Origin: Micrasema longulum
Taxonomy: Eukaryota; Arthropoda; Insecta; Trichoptera; Brachycentridae
Direction: 5' to 3'
NCBI GenBank assembly: GCA_022494885.1
Contig: JAGVSM010004247.1
Span: 62,001-126,000 of the forward strand
DNA length: 64,000 nucleotides
The notes under the pieces were generated by a model, which made no database searches, had not been told where the DNA came from, and saw nothing but the letters and a program-made list of their open reading frames with translations. Below, in pieces: positions 10,860 through 20,944 of the stretch (positions are counted from its first letter, which is position 1; each line of letters starts with the position of its first letter). The position numbers were made by a program, and so were the translations under genes.

Positions 10860-11335
10860 AATCGTAGTAAAATGTGACGCAACATGGAGGTCTATCATCA
10901 GATGAGAGCCGAAGGGCCGAATTTTCTACCTTTTAAGCGTTCATCGTCATCATTCCCTTTCCGCACTGAATGGTGCATAGGGCACCGCATCGATACACCT
11001 GTAACTGTTACTTGTCAGTCAATATTTATTATTCATGATGCTTCTTCGTTCGCCTGGCAAAATTGGCGTAATTCATATCGTCCTGTCCGCCATATGGCAC
11101 TGGCCGTCCGCTCGGCCTTCTGTGAAGATGAGGCGCATTACGCCGGTTGTATTTAATAATCGTTGCATAATTATTAGCGATCTTACGCGACTATAAATGA
11201 AACAGAATGCTCCTGTGATTAAAAGCGAATTAATTTATAATTAACAATTATTATGACCTAGATGATAAGACGTGTCTAGCGTCTCTGTTGTAAGATTATT
11301 TTAAAACGTTCACCCATTTACAGCAGATATGGTTT
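10860..11335. other. Unassigned stretch with a short dispersed motif
   Basis: No host gene recognised. A 90-codon ORF (10884-11156) overlaps the motif gaatggtgcatagggcaccg, which is repeated near 19885-19920 and, inverted, near 20875-20920. That makes the ORF suspect. The region 11160-11335 shows nothing I can identify. Confidence 0.4.
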
Positions 11336-11439
11336 ACTAATTTATTTATTTATTTAACACTTAATTTACATACTGTGTCTATTTATTTATTTATTTATGA
11401 CAAAATACAAGGTTTTTAAACTTTACAGATTTCATTATA

Positions 11440-11650
11440 GTGGACCCAATAAATCAAGTGTTTTTCCACGTGTAGTATTTAGTGAACATGATAGAAATGA
11501 AATAAAAAGGAATCAATTCATTAGTTACGTAAACCTTGACAAAGAAGCTTGTTTGCTTTGAAACCGGTCGGTGAAAAATAAAAATTAGTGGTTAAAAACA
11601 AAGTTGTTTTATTTATTTTATTATTTTAGGTTTATTTTAGTTTTAAATCT
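11440..11650 (+). mobile_element. Penelope-like element 3' tail
   Basis: The plus strand contains acgtaaaccttgacaaagaa, gcttgtttgctttgaaaccg and a gttgttttatttattttatt tail. These are the same blocks that follow the GIY-YIG coding end on the minus strand at 37300-37440. At the left edge the 21 bp starting gtggacccaataaatcaagt lie in the inverse direction to the rest, compared with the copy at 37420. So a short inversion sits at the junction near 11465. Confidence 0.65.
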
Positions 11651-11705
11651 GATTTTATATATCAATGTTGATTAACGTTTCAAGAATTATATTTAAAAAA
11701 TTAAT

Positions 11706-11830
11706 AAACACGCCAGATACAAATGATTTTTCGTGTGTCAATATAAATAACTCCTTTGACGTTACTACAAAGTTATGTCGTCACTTTTTCTGACAACTGT
11801 CATTCTAATCATGTTACATTTTAAGGACTA
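11706..11830. mobile_element. Half copy of the TA-flanked element
   Basis: Matches one end of the element at 7408-7918: agatacaaatgatttttcgt, gacgttactacaaagttatg, then a tgttacattttaaggac terminus next to TA at 11829-11830. The other half is missing. Confidence 0.75.
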
Positions 11831-11839
11831 TAGATAGTG

Positions 11840-12205
11840 ACATTTGTATCTTGACTTTAATGTAAATAAAGAAGGGGCGTCTTTTACATTAGTGGGTAGA
11901 TTATTCCACAATCGAACAGCTCCTACTGTGAAAGAGGAGGCAAAAAAATTAGAGCGGTGAGAGGGTATTAAAAGGGTTCTCTCGTTACTAGAACGAAGAG
12001 ATAGTCCGTGTTGTGATAGAGGTTGGAAGAGCTCTCTCAGATAAACAGGTGAAGTGGGATTATTTAAAATATTGTGAAGAAGTGATAGAATGTGAATGTT
12101 CCTTCTATGCCTGATACTAAGACAGTGTAGCTGCGTGCGATATTCGGTTATGTGGTCGAATTTGCGACGCACGCACAAAGAATGTGTACAATAGGGAAAT
12201 ATCAC
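11840..12205 (-). pseudogene. LINE C-terminal fragment (LINE-d relative)
   Basis: A 125-codon open minus frame reads RKFDHITEYRTQLHCLSIRH, then HNILNNPTSPVYLRELFQPL and VRLWNNLPTNVKDAPSL, ending in a CHYL block. This is the C-terminal region of an L2/CR1-like LINE, where a DH-T-Y--L-WL block is followed by YLRELF and RLWN-LP. It is homologous to 6443-6690. RT and endonuclease are absent. It stays open over its whole length, so it may be fairly young. Confidence 0.82.
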
Positions 12206-12214
12206 ATACTATGA

Positions 12215-12480
12215 ATACCGATAATAATATATAAAATGTATTTAGAATAATTAATTGTATTTTCAAAACCAATATGGACAATGTGGAGAAATGTTTTCAT
12301 ACATAACTTTAAAAAATAATTTTTTAAAATGTGTCCCTACAAAAACGAGACATGTTTGGCCTTGATAATTTTGACGTCAAGATGACAAAGTTCAAAATTT
12401 ACCCGAATCGTGACGTGTTAGGGGCGTGGCCAATGTAATGGACTGTTTTCACGGGAACACAGAATCAAAACCATGTTTTT
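12215..12480 (-). repeat. Dispersed repeat shared with 49200-49450
   Basis: Read on the minus strand, ttggccacgcccctaacacg, tcacgattcgggtaaatttt and gccaaacatgtctcgttttt follow each other. A similar series (attggccacgaccttaatac, tcacgattcatgttaatttt, gccaaacatgatatgttttt) lies on the plus strand at 49254-49390. Ends and class are not defined. Confidence 0.6.
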
Positions 12481-12489
12481 TTTTATTGG

Positions 12490-13072
12490 ATTAACCCGCC
12501 AAGCCTTTATTTAGAGGCTTGTCAGCAGGTGGAAAAGAGGGGATATGGAAGGAGGTTATGAAAAATACACCACAACACCCAGACCAATGAGGAAGTTTAG
12601 TAGTTTTTTTAAATTTTTTTATTTGTTAATAGTAAGTCAAAAATTTTTTTTTTTAATTTTTATATTTCGTATTATCGGCGCTACGATTTTTCAAAGTTTT
12701 GTATTTCTGAAATAACTCCGCGTGTAACGTCAGAGGTTCATTTCCGCTTATTCTCATGCAGTTCTTCCTATTGGTCCAGAAGCGACAAGCAGACCGGAAA
12801 TCTTCCATAGCTCTCAGATCATAGGTTGATTCACATGAACCAGTGACGTCATTTAAAGTAGTGCGTTTTTATCAAAATATTTTTTATTATTTTTTCTGTA
12901 CATGCTCTAATTTTTACCCCGCGTAAGAAAACATTTTTTGTATCCAATTTCCCGTAGGGCTGAAGTTCATCATTGAGAAAATATCTTTCTTGGATGTTTT
13001 TCTTGCAACTGGCGGGAATCGAACCCGCGACGCCTGTTTCGCAGTTAGCCGTCTAACCAACTGCGCCACTTA
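12490..13072 (-). mobile_element. S2 repeat with tRNA-like head
   Basis: On the minus strand a tRNA-like segment (13071-13009) carries an A box (tggcgcagttgg) and a B box (ggttcgattcc) with a good T arm (gcggg ttcgatt cccgc). The 7 bases after it do not pair with those before the A box, so it is not a functional tRNA gene. The S2 body follows to about 12605, with blocks seen also at 4966-5140 and 5796-6000. If the head belongs to the body, S2 is a long tRNA-derived retroposon; the second copy lacks the head, so this is inference. Confidence 0.65.
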
Positions 13073-13079
13073 TAATTTT

Positions 13080-13800
13080 TATATTATTTAATTGATATTG
13101 TACTTAGCTTACTGCTTTATATCCGGATCGAAGGACCGGGTCCCTTACAGAAAGTGTGGTCCTTCGAGCCGGAGATGAATCATCTTGCATTTCCCTTTTC
13201 GCATAATTTCTTTGTCTCTGGTATCTGACCATCGTTGTTTGTTGCTGGCATACGTCGTTCTGTATGCAACTGTACGCGCGTGCTTAGATTACTGATCAGA
13301 AATGAAGAAAAACACAAAGGTGTGTCCCTGGGAAACTTATATAGCTATTTTACAACAAACTACTAGATTAACTCACATATATATATATATGTATATTTCG
13401 AACGATATAGCCAGTAAACTGGCAAATATAAACCAGGATAGCTGGTATGGATTAGTTTTGTTTTGTATGTGGCTATGTGAAGACGCATTTTTTTTACTAT
13501 TTTATTTAATACTACTTAAATTCAATATTTGCCTATTAATAATTCATTACACGTACAGAAGAAGTATGCATATGGCTGGTGATATTGCATTTGATTTTTA
13601 TTTTGCTTTGGGCGACAGCAAATCACACTCTTACGAATTGAATGTCGCACTCAATGTCAAATGTCACTTAGTATATAGTTTATCGAAAATTCGAATATCA
13701 AAAAAATATTGTTGAACCGGCCAATAGCAAGCAGGCAAGCCAACGTTTGGGCAAAGGAACGTTAGTCAGGGCTCCGATTACAATGGAAAGTTAACATTTA
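13080..13800. other. Unassigned stretch
   Basis: The motif ggtccttcgagccgga near 13161 recurs at 28191 but no LTR or gag frame was found with it. A 137-codon ORF (13302-13715) includes an (at)n run and has no recognisable domain. Near 13725-13770 a short piece, read inverted, resembles the ends of the probable P-type fragment at 47085 (acgttggcttgcctgctt). Confidence 0.4.
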
Positions 13801-13829
13801 TCTTCAGTTCTATCTACATAGTAAAATTA

Positions 13830-14520
13830 AGTTTTCTGTATGGAAAGCAGAATATGCATACAATGTGAGCAACTCGATAAACTTGAACGACTTCAGAATA
13901 CATGCATAAGGTACATTTTTGGTCTTAGGAAATATGACCACATTTCTGACTATCGTAGGCAACTGAAATGGCTCAAAATTAGACAGCGGAGAGACTATCA
14001 CTCCCTCTCACTTCTGTTCAATGTACTTCATAGTCCTAACGCTCCTATATACCTGCGTGAAAAATTTCAACGCTTATAAGTTCATGGTTTACCTCTTCGT
14101 TCTAATTCTCAAGGCACGCTCTTAATACATACCCACAATTCCTCTTTCTTCTCTAACTCATATAGTGTCCATGCGGCTCGACTGTGGAATCATCTCCCAT
14201 CCACCATCAAAGATGTTACTACATTATCTCTGTTTAAATCACGTCTGAAGAAACATCTCCTTTCTTTTTCTCTCTCTTTTTTCTCTTTTTCCCATTGAGT
14301 AATAGTTTTGATTTAAGGTAATTTATTACGTTTATTTATATTTTTATATATCTTTAGCTTTTGAATATTTTTTTTCTATTGAATATGTTCTGTAACTTGA
14401 ATTATAAAAATAAAACTTTTATTTTATTGGTTGGTTGGTTGGAAGAAATTGCCATTTGGCAATAAGCCCGCCAATGTACAAATAACATTATGTACAAAAA
14501 GTTAAATAAATAAATAAAAA
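13830..14520 (+). pseudogene. LINE-d C-terminal and 3' end
   Basis: Plus strand: CIQCEQLDKLERLQNTCIRY, then YDHISDYRRQLKWLKIRQRR, HSPNAPIYLREKFQRL with a stop at 14077, then HGLPLRSNSQG and AARLWNHLPSTIKDV, ending with a LKKHLLSF block near 14265. The 3' tail includes ggaagaaattgccatttggc and ends with a taaataaataaa run. Minus copies of the same tail lie at 19330-19862 and 23945-24312. It is the end of an L2/CR1-like LINE without RT. Confidence 0.82.
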
Positions 14521-14625
14521 TATAATTCTCAACAATAAAAGAATAAAAACACATATTTTAATTTTGTGAAATAAATGTAATAATCTGTAAGGGTTCAATA
14601 AATAAATTTCTATTCAAAATAAATT

Positions 14626-14835
14626 GAATCGGGTTGTGGTCCCGTGGCTAGTGTCTCGGACTCACGGCTCAAAGGTCCGTGGTTCGAATCCCACTCTACC
14701 CCAACTTGATTCCCATTTTCTAATATTGAGATACGAGTATTTACAACTCGTTGAAAATGGCCCTCAAAATGAAATATTTGAGTAAATCATAAGAACGAAA
14801 ATATTTATTTTCTTAAAAAAAAAAAAAAACATCCT
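14626..14835 (+). mobile_element. SINE-1, copy 2 (most complete)
   Basis: tRNA-like head from 14629 (gggttgtggtcccgtggcta), B box ggttcgaatcc, body cttgattcccattttctaat and ctcgttgaaaatggccctca, and a poly-A end near 14815-14830. It lies directly behind a LINE 3' tail. Confidence 0.87.
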
Positions 14836-15114
14836 ACCCCGCGGGAAGATTCAGAATAGCACACCAGGTATGACCATTTTTTTTTTATAATATCTTATTT
14901 TTTTTGCAAACTGGATCTGCCTACTTCATACAAGTACCTGAATTATGAAGTTAATTTTTGATACGTTTTACTCAAATTTACGAATTAGAACCGAGACAAT
15001 AGAACTGTGTTTTTTTATCTCACATAGGCAAGGTGGCCGCTTACAGAATTACAGAGTACTGCTATAACAGACCTCTGAGAAGGTGTATAACATTATATAA
15101 AAAATTATGTTTTC

Positions 15115-15260
15115 ACTGCAATGGGCGCGAGCGGGACGGCGCGCTACGAGGGGCGCGCGCACGCGACTATCGCCGCTCGCTCGCACTCGCGCAATTAGTG
15201 GGCGCGGCCTTACCGCGCGGGTCGAACAGGTGTGTGGCAGGCGGAAACAAACCACTTAGT
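15115..15260. promoter_or_regulatory. CpG-rich island, possible promoter
   Basis: About 145 bp very rich in CpG (for example gggacggcgcgctacgaggg and gcgcgcgcacgcgac) stand out from AT-rich surroundings. A 102-codon ORF (15033-15341) runs through it, but its C-terminus is lysine from an a-run and it has no domain. A host promoter or first exon is possible. No TATA box, initiator or conserved coding was found. Confidence 0.25.
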
Positions 15261-15287
15261 AAAAAAAAAAAAAAAATATTTTTTTTA

Positions 15288-15350
15288 ATTTTTTATATTT
15301 TAAATTTCATTAATCAACCCTTACGGGTTACATATATTTAACAAAATATT
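15288..15350 (-). mobile_element. LINE-a tail fragment
   Basis: The motif tttcattaatcaacccttac followed by gggttacatatatttaacaa matches the LINE-a tail at 46480-46515. No coding part remains. Confidence 0.5.
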
Positions 15351-15352
15351 TT

Positions 15353-15680
15353 TACTACAATATTTGAGTTTGTCCGAATGTTCGTAGACAAAAGACTGGA
15401 TTTCACGCCCCCGACAGTCATCGAGTTCAACAAATTACAACAGGGATTGAGAATACCTTAAATAAGGGAATATGGAAGTCTAGGAATTTACGGGGCTTAT
15501 GACCTGTCATTGGCTGGTTTAAGTGGCCACTTTACACACTGTGTAACATTCACCATTTTACCTATGTTTTAACATCCAAATTTCTTCAATTCTTCCATTT
15601 GTTGATTTTAGTGAGGTTAAAGAGCTGAAACCTCTATTGTTGTGAAGAGATTCATCTGACTTGATTAAGGTGTGATACTT
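15353..15680 (+). mobile_element. FB fold-back family copy
   Basis: Plus orientation with most consensus blocks in order: a gagtttgtccgaatgttcgt start, agactggatt, the ggaatatggaagtctaggaa block, cttatgacctgtcattggct, ttacacactgtgtaacattc, and a gttaaagagctgaaacc block near 15617. No ORF. Confidence 0.7.
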
Positions 15681-15689
15681 TCAAATTTA

Positions 15690-15835
15690 TTAGTAACCCT
15701 ACAAATAAATCCCAACATACTTAGCGCCTCATTTGAAATCTTGTCAATATGTTTGATAAATGTAAGTTTATCATAAAAAATTATGCCAAGATCCCTAATA
15801 AAATCAACTCTTTCAATTGTTGCGTGGTCTTAACT
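15690..15835 (-). pseudogene. LINE-b internal fragment, inverted
   Basis: On the minus strand this reads as the segment before the LINE-b C-terminus, with ggatcttggcataatttttt corresponding to the nucleotides for a conserved DLGI/V block seen also near 51830 (ccgaggtccttaat inverse). It lies head to head with the plus-strand fragment that follows. Confidence 0.45.
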
Positions 15836-15849
15836 TAACTTATGATCTT

Positions 15850-16665
15850 ATAATAATATATCAATAAATAAATTTAAAGTTAATCTAAAGAAGTTTTTTA
15901 AACTCGTGTAAAAACAATCAAGTCTCTTTACTGCTCCCTGGTTAGAAGTCGTTTTGAATATATTTCTCCAGTCTGGTCGCTGGTCGCCCCATTATCGGGT
16001 ACATTCTGATTCACTCGAGCGCGTCCAGAAGAAATTTCTAAAATATATTAATTTTAAACTTATATTATTATTATATTCCAGCTGCTTTATTTAATTATAA
16101 TCAATTATTGTCTTCAGCAAATCTTTTAAGACTTTCTGATAGAAGAATCCTTACTGACCTTACATTACTTTTTAAGGTGATCAATTCATTAATTGACTGT
16201 CCAGATTTGCTGGAGTTGGTGTGTTTCCGTGTACCTGGTCGACAAACCCGCCACAGATCTCCTTTTTGCTCTGCAAGTTCTAGGACCGACTATTACATGC
16301 ACTCGCCTATCCCTAGGCTCCATAGATATGGTATCAGTATGAGGACAAGGCTGATATATTTGGTTCTGGACTTGATAGTTATAAAACGAGTCTGATTTCT
16401 TTTTTTCTTTCTCAATATTATTATTAAACTTTTCTTTATGTTTAAAAATGTTTTTCCTTTTTTGGTTTTTTTATATTTATGTATTTATTTCGTTAACATT
16501 TTTGGTTGCTTATGTGTATTAACCTTCTTGTTACTATTGTTATAGTTATGCAATTTTATAATTTTTTGTTATGTTTTTAAATATGTTTTTTTTTGTTCAT
16601 ATTTATGTTCAATATATTTTAAAGGCTATTTATGCTGTTTATGTAAAATAAATAAATAAATAAGT
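15850..16665 (+). pseudogene. CR1-like LINE C-terminal fragment
   Basis: Plus frames read a SGRWSPHYRVHSDSLERVQK-type block (around 15970-16035), a RRILTDLTLLFKVINSLIDC block (16143-16202), then ELVCFRVPGRQTRHRSPF and SPIPRLHRYG. This is the C-terminal domain order of CR1-like LINEs. Breaks separate the blocks. The 3' part ends in aaataaataaataa near 16655. Confidence 0.75.
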
Positions 16666-16789
16666 TATATAAATGCCCAGATTTAAATTTTGTTCTGTGT
16701 TGAAATCGTTATGAATATTGGATTATTTACTATTTTGCAGCTTCGACGAGGTGCCCGATTAACCATTTGAATCTTTGGCTGTCATCCAG

Positions 16790-17060
16790 TCAGATGTAAA
16801 CACTATCAATGGGTAAACCAGTCGCGAACAAGCGCTCGCAGCGTTCCGTCGTCCCATTGGTCGGCCGCCGCGCTCGCGCGTCACTCGTTTCGAACCACGA
16901 ATGTTTCCAAATTCAAAAACCGACAAAACAACAGCGATCCGAACGCAGCGAACGGCCGAACGACGGATTCGTTCGAATTCCTATTTCAAATTCAAACGGG
17001 GGTCCGTTCTTTTTGACAGTTTGTGCGATATTTGAATAATAACGTCAGTGTGGGCTAATA
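16790..17060 (+). promoter_or_regulatory. CpG-rich stretch, possible host promoter
   Basis: CpG-rich stretch that I do not see repeated in the window, with a CCAAT-type element in inverse form (cattggtcgg near 16857) and, at 17041-17048, acgtcagt, which combines a CRE-like core with a tcagt motif like arthropod initiators. A 76-codon ORF across it (16809-17039) has no recognisable domain. Promoter function is inference only; no downstream exon was identified. Confidence 0.25.
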
Positions 17061-17329
17061 TTCATGTTTTGTGTTGTGGACGTGTATCTGTGTGAGTGTG
17101 CGTATTCAAATCAGTACCCATACATACTAATGTCACCTTTACATTACCTGAGACGTGTTTTTCTCAATGGTTGAATTTATATTCTGTGTTTTTTTCTAGT
17201 TTTTTATTTGTTTTTTTGGGATATGGTATAAAAACACCGCCATACAGACGACCAGGCTCCATGGAAAAATATGTACGTAACCAAATGGATATCTTTTCGT
17301 TTCCCTACGGGTAGGCAGTGAGGGTAAAA

Positions 17330-17720
17330 CCCCATTTTTTTTTAAATTTTGTTATTTGCACCACAACAGGCCAAGAGGCCCAATTGAACGTAGTTATACA
17401 GAAAGCAGCCAGCCATAGAAAAGTTAAACTGACATAATAGCACATTTGTAAAAATAGTAAATAATCAAATCTACACAACAGTTGGAATGTTTTTGACTTT
17501 GACAAATGATAAACAATAAATATATAAGTTTTTTTAAAATATTATAAACAAGAATCTAATTATGTATTTACCAGTTTTAATAACTTTTAAAGTACCGTAA
17601 GATTTGAATTGACCTTGCTGCACCCGATAATACCAATATATCAATTTTTCAAAATTGTCGACTGGCTGCTTTCTGCATAACTACGTTCAATTAATGTGGT
17701 GAATACAGCACAGAACACCC
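17330..17720. repeat. Local repeat around a gaacgtagtta motif
   Basis: Near 17380-17420 the block caattgaacgtagttataca with gaaagcagccag recurs inverted near 17660-17695 (gctgctttctgcataactac gttcaatt). The preceding tgaccttgctgcacccgata also lies near 61464-61485 (tgaccttactgcacccgata). These are remnants of one dispersed element. Class unknown. Confidence 0.45.
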
Positions 17721-17765
17721 AGGTTTTAGAAAAATTACAATTTTAATTTTTGCGTTCTCATTGGA

Positions 17766-17828
17766 AATCAAATCCCGGAACCTTCCGTGTTTAAGTCAAT
17801 CGCTTTAACCACTACACTACGGAGGCCG
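17766..17828 (-). mobile_element. tRNA-like SINE head
   Basis: On the minus strand gcctccgtagtgtagtggtt is an A-box-like start. A degraded B box (gggatttgatttcc) follows at the right distance. It resembles heads derived from Asp/Glu-type tRNAs. The T arm is imperfect, so it is not an active tRNA gene. The adjoining body has no second copy that I could delimit. Confidence 0.5.
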
Positions 17829-17966
17829 CCATACTTAGCATACAGACCTCGCTTCCTCTACAATTATTCATATTCTCATGCACGCACGCCGATCATTCCT
17901 ACTCTTAACATGTTCATCTTCGAGTATACATATATTTATTAGTTTATTCAGATAAATAAATATAAA

Positions 17967-18787
17967 TATGCAATCAAAGAATTAAGAATAGTCCAGAAAC
18001 CGCATACGCATATCCAACCGAAGGCGACTAAACCACTCATAAATGAGTAGGTTTACGTTTTGACCCATTAGTTTCTTTGTAGACGTCGCTCAGTACGCAA
18101 CTCCTGATTTGAATTCAACTATGCCGTGTTGTGTCCTTAAAGTGTAGAAATACAGCTAGGATCTTAAAGAAACAGGATGGCATCACATTTCATGTGTAAT
18201 TAACAAACGAATGTTTAAGTAGCAAATGCATTACCTTAAAATTTAATTATTTTTCCATCTTGTCAGATTGTCGAAGAAACAAAATGGAAATTTCGTTAGT
18301 TTTGCCAGGGTAGTAATTTTGTTTTACCCTACTTTGCGCATATAAAGAAAGAACTAATGATAATTAGACCTAGGATTAAACAACCCAGTGGGGGACATTT
18401 GAACGACATTATCTTTAAAACATCAAATATTATTTAACATGATATAAAAATATCCGTTTTATGTCAAATATTAAAAGAAATATATTTTAAGTTCAAAGTT
18501 CATTAATTCAATTACTCTTATTAAATGACCCTTTACTTATCTACTCTGTTGTGTCAATCAATGTTTCCGCGTGCACAATAAAATTTTAGAGAAATTAACA
18601 GATTGCTTTTTTTACCTTACATTTGTTTTATGATTATTTTTTTCCCCATCAAGCAACATTACCCGGTGACTTTACGAATGCGCGCGGCGAAAGTGAGGCA
18701 TAGTAGGGGAATTATTGGACACGGTCCGATGTATTCAAATATGATTCTACGCTCCTTCTGGACTATTATTAATTCTATGTTTGCAAT
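17967..18787. mobile_element. hAT-m1, copy 2
   Basis: Element 17975-18779 (805 bp), flanked by tatgcaat (17967-17974) and tttgcaat (18780-18787), an 8-bp duplication with one mismatch. The ends are caaagaattaagaatagtcc and, read inward from the right, catagaattaataatagtcc. No transposase ORF. Orientation is opposite to copy 1. Confidence 0.88.
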
Positions 18788-18837
18788 AGTACAACTAAAT
18801 ACAATTTTTTTATTCATTTATTATATATATTTACATT

Positions 18838-18905
18838 AACGTTTCCTATTTCGTTAAAGAAAAAACAATTTTTGTGTACATAATGGGGAGTGACGTCGTT
18901 CAACA
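18838..18905 (+). repeat. Short repeat shared with 57112-57177
   Basis: The sequence aacgtttcctatttcgttaa, a gaaaaaacaattttt block and gtacataatggggagtgacg recur near 57114-57172 in the same order. Both copies follow a stretch of atat. Class unknown. Confidence 0.55.
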
Positions 18906-18909
18906 GTTT

Positions 18910-19325
18910 GTTGTTTTTTTGCATACGACGTGACTGCTTCATATAATGGCCACACTGATAATTAATTTCTGGTCGCATTCAAAAGATAAAAAATAAAACC
19001 CAAATTAACCACTTTCTAAGGCGTAGAAAAGATTCAGAATAATACCCCTGGATGTAACGCAATAAATTATAAATAGTGAATAACTTTGATCTTTATTTCT
19101 TTCGATATAAGATTGTCCAGTGAAAAATACAAATACAAAAATATGTAAATACAAGAATTATAATTTAAAGTTAAGTAATAATAATTGAGAACATTATATC
19201 GATAATGGCGTTTGACAATGACCTGGAAGATAAAGAAGACTCTGTTGTGACCTTACAGAGCTTATGTAACATACAATATTTGCGATAATCATAATTGAAA
19301 GATGCGCTTTAATGTATCTCATTAT
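18910..19325. other. Unassigned stretch
   Basis: No coding region or element end seen. Contains gaaaagattcagaataatac near 19027, similar to gattcagaatagcacaccag near 14848, perhaps remnants of the hairpin MITE at 28370. Confidence 0.35.
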
Positions 19326-19329
19326 TGAA

Positions 19330-19862
19330 TCATTATATTTACTTAACTTTTTGTACATAATGTTATGTGTACATTGGCGGGCTTATTGCCAAATGGCAAT
19401 TTCTTCCAACCAACCAATAAAATAAAAGTTTTATTCTTATAATTCAAGTTACAGAACATATTCAATAGAAAAAATATTAAAAAGCTAAAGATATATTATA
19501 GTTTGTAAGCGAAAAATATGAATAAATAAATAAATAAATAAAATATAAAAATAGAAATATACGTAATAAATTACCTTGAATCAAAACTATTACTCAATGG
19601 GGAAAAGGAAAAAAGAGGAAAGAGGAAAAAGGAAAGGAGGAGAGATTAAGGAAGAGAAAGAAGATGTTTCTTCAGACGTGATTTAAACAGAGATAATGTA
19701 GAAACATCTTTGATGGTGGATGGGAGATGATTCCACAGTCGAGCCGCATGGACACTATATGAGTTGGAGAAGAAAGTGGAATTGTGGATGGGTATTAAGA
19801 GAGTGCCTTGAGAATTAGAACGAAGAGGTAAACCATGAACTGATAAACGTTGAAATTTGTAA
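19330..19862 (-). pseudogene. LINE-d C-terminal and 3' end
   Basis: Minus copy of the LINE at 13830-14520. From the tail (ggcgggcttattgccaaatg near 19377), reading backwards, come the coding blocks LKKHLLSLP at the end, AARLWNHLPSTIKDVSTL and HGLPLRSNSQGTLLIPI. The tail has an extra a-rich piece including a tttgtaagcgaaaaatatga segment that resembles LINE-c. The frame is open from 19862 to the stop at 19646. It is strongly 5'-truncated. Confidence 0.8.
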
Positions 19863-19867
19863 AGGTT

Positions 19868-19940
19868 AATCTTCATCATTTCGCACCGAATGGTGCATAG
19901 GGCACTGCATTGGTACACCGATCGCAGCATATCTTGATCA
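19868..19940 (+). repeat. Left member of an inverted pair
   Basis: The block gcaccgaatggtgcataggg, cactgcattggtacaccgat, then cgcagcatatcttgatcatt is repeated in inverse orientation at 20858-20925. The pair encloses an L2-like fragment. Confidence 0.6.
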
Positions 19941-20149
19941 TTTTTTAAATCTGTAATTGCTCTTACTTTTTTCAATTGTTCTTTTGTACCTTGTATTTAT
20001 ATAAAGACCGTATGATTTCCTCAATAAATAAACATCAAGGTAAGACGATCAGTCTGGGGACTATGAAATATTCTAGTGTAAAAACACCTTTTTTTTTCGA
20101 CGAGCGAACAATAATATCTAATATTATTGATTTATTTTGATTATTATTA

Positions 20150-20815
20150 TGGATTATATTATTGTTATTATTATTATTATTATTGTGGATAACTTATATA
20201 GCGCCATTTTCGTAATATTATACCTCAGGGCGCTTTACATAGTGATTCTGTTGTTAAATAAATTTAATTGAAATTTTTTAATTTGTAATTCAATTCAAAC
20301 AATTTATTTTGTTGTTACATGCTACGGATTTATTCAAATGATTTAGAGAACAAGTGGGTTTTAAGTTTTTTCCGAAACATCACTTCACTTTCACAGCCTC
20401 GCACCTCTGCTGGGAGAGCATTCTATGCCATAGGGCCTGCGACCGCAAATGCGCGTTCACTAAATTTAGTGCGCTGTTTGCGTAGAGGTATAATAACTTT
20501 TCCTCTCGACGTAGACGTAGCTGATCTAAGCGTGAGACGCCTGTCAGCTAGTTAATCTGGAATGCAGAGTTCCCTTAGATATTCCGCAGCGGAGTTATGC
20601 AGTGACTTATACATAAGCCAAGAGAGTTTGTATTCGACCCTCTGTGGAAAACGTAGCCAGTGTAGTTCCCGAAGTAGTCGAGTGATATGACTGAACTTAG
20701 AGATTCCGAAAATAAGTCTCGCTGCAGCATTCAATACAGACTGTAGGCGAGTCATTTTGTTCATTGGTAGACCTGCATAGATACCATTACAATAATCGAC
20801 TCTAGACACTACAAA
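20150..20815 (-). pseudogene. L2-like LINE C-terminus and 3' tail
   Basis: On the minus strand an 85-codon frame reads SRVDYCNGIYAGLPMNKMTR, then LQSVLNAAARLIFGISKFSH and ELHWLRFPQRVEYKLSWLMY, the hallmark end of L2-type LINE proteins (SRLDYCN, LQ-V-NAAAR, LHWLP). A stop at 20552 and further breaks follow, then a GPMAWNALP-type block near 20410. The tail contains atgtaaagcgccctgaggta and atggcgctatataagtt motifs and a (aat)n end at 20155-20185, typical of L2. The upstream part of the RT is missing. Confidence 0.85.
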
Positions 20816-20857
20816 CGCATTAATTTATTGTCATCTTACCTTAATGTAATAAAAATG

Positions 20858-20935
20858 ATCAAGATACGCTGCGATTTGTGTACCAATGCAGTGCCCCATG
20901 CACCATTAGGTGCGGAAAGGGAATGATGATGATGA
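20858..20935 (-). repeat. Right member of an inverted pair
   Basis: Inverse copy of 19868-19940 (tgtgtaccaatgcagtgccc, catgcaccattaggtgcgga), ending in (gat)n. A related single motif lies near 10955-11000. Confidence 0.6.
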
Positions 20936-20944
20936 TTATGATGA

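Noticed and set aside
10884..11156. 90-codon ORF as a gene
   Set aside because: It contains a repeated motif (gaatggtgcatagggca) also found near 19.9 and 20.9 kb.
13009..13071. Functional tRNA gene
   Set aside because: Both polymerase III boxes and the T arm are good but the acceptor arm does not pair, and the segment is joined to a dispersed repeat.
13122..13180. LTR-retrotransposon leader (motif ggtccttcgagccgga at 13161 and 28191)
   Set aside because: The motif reminded me of BEL/Pao leaders, but I found no LTR pair, primer site, gag or pol around either copy.
13302..13715. 137-codon ORF as a gene
   Set aside because: It runs through an (at)n run and AT-rich sequence and has no recognisable domain or neighbour support.
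14629..14701. tRNA gene at the SINE-1 head
   Set aside because: Three copies share the same downstream body and an A-rich tail; this is a SINE.
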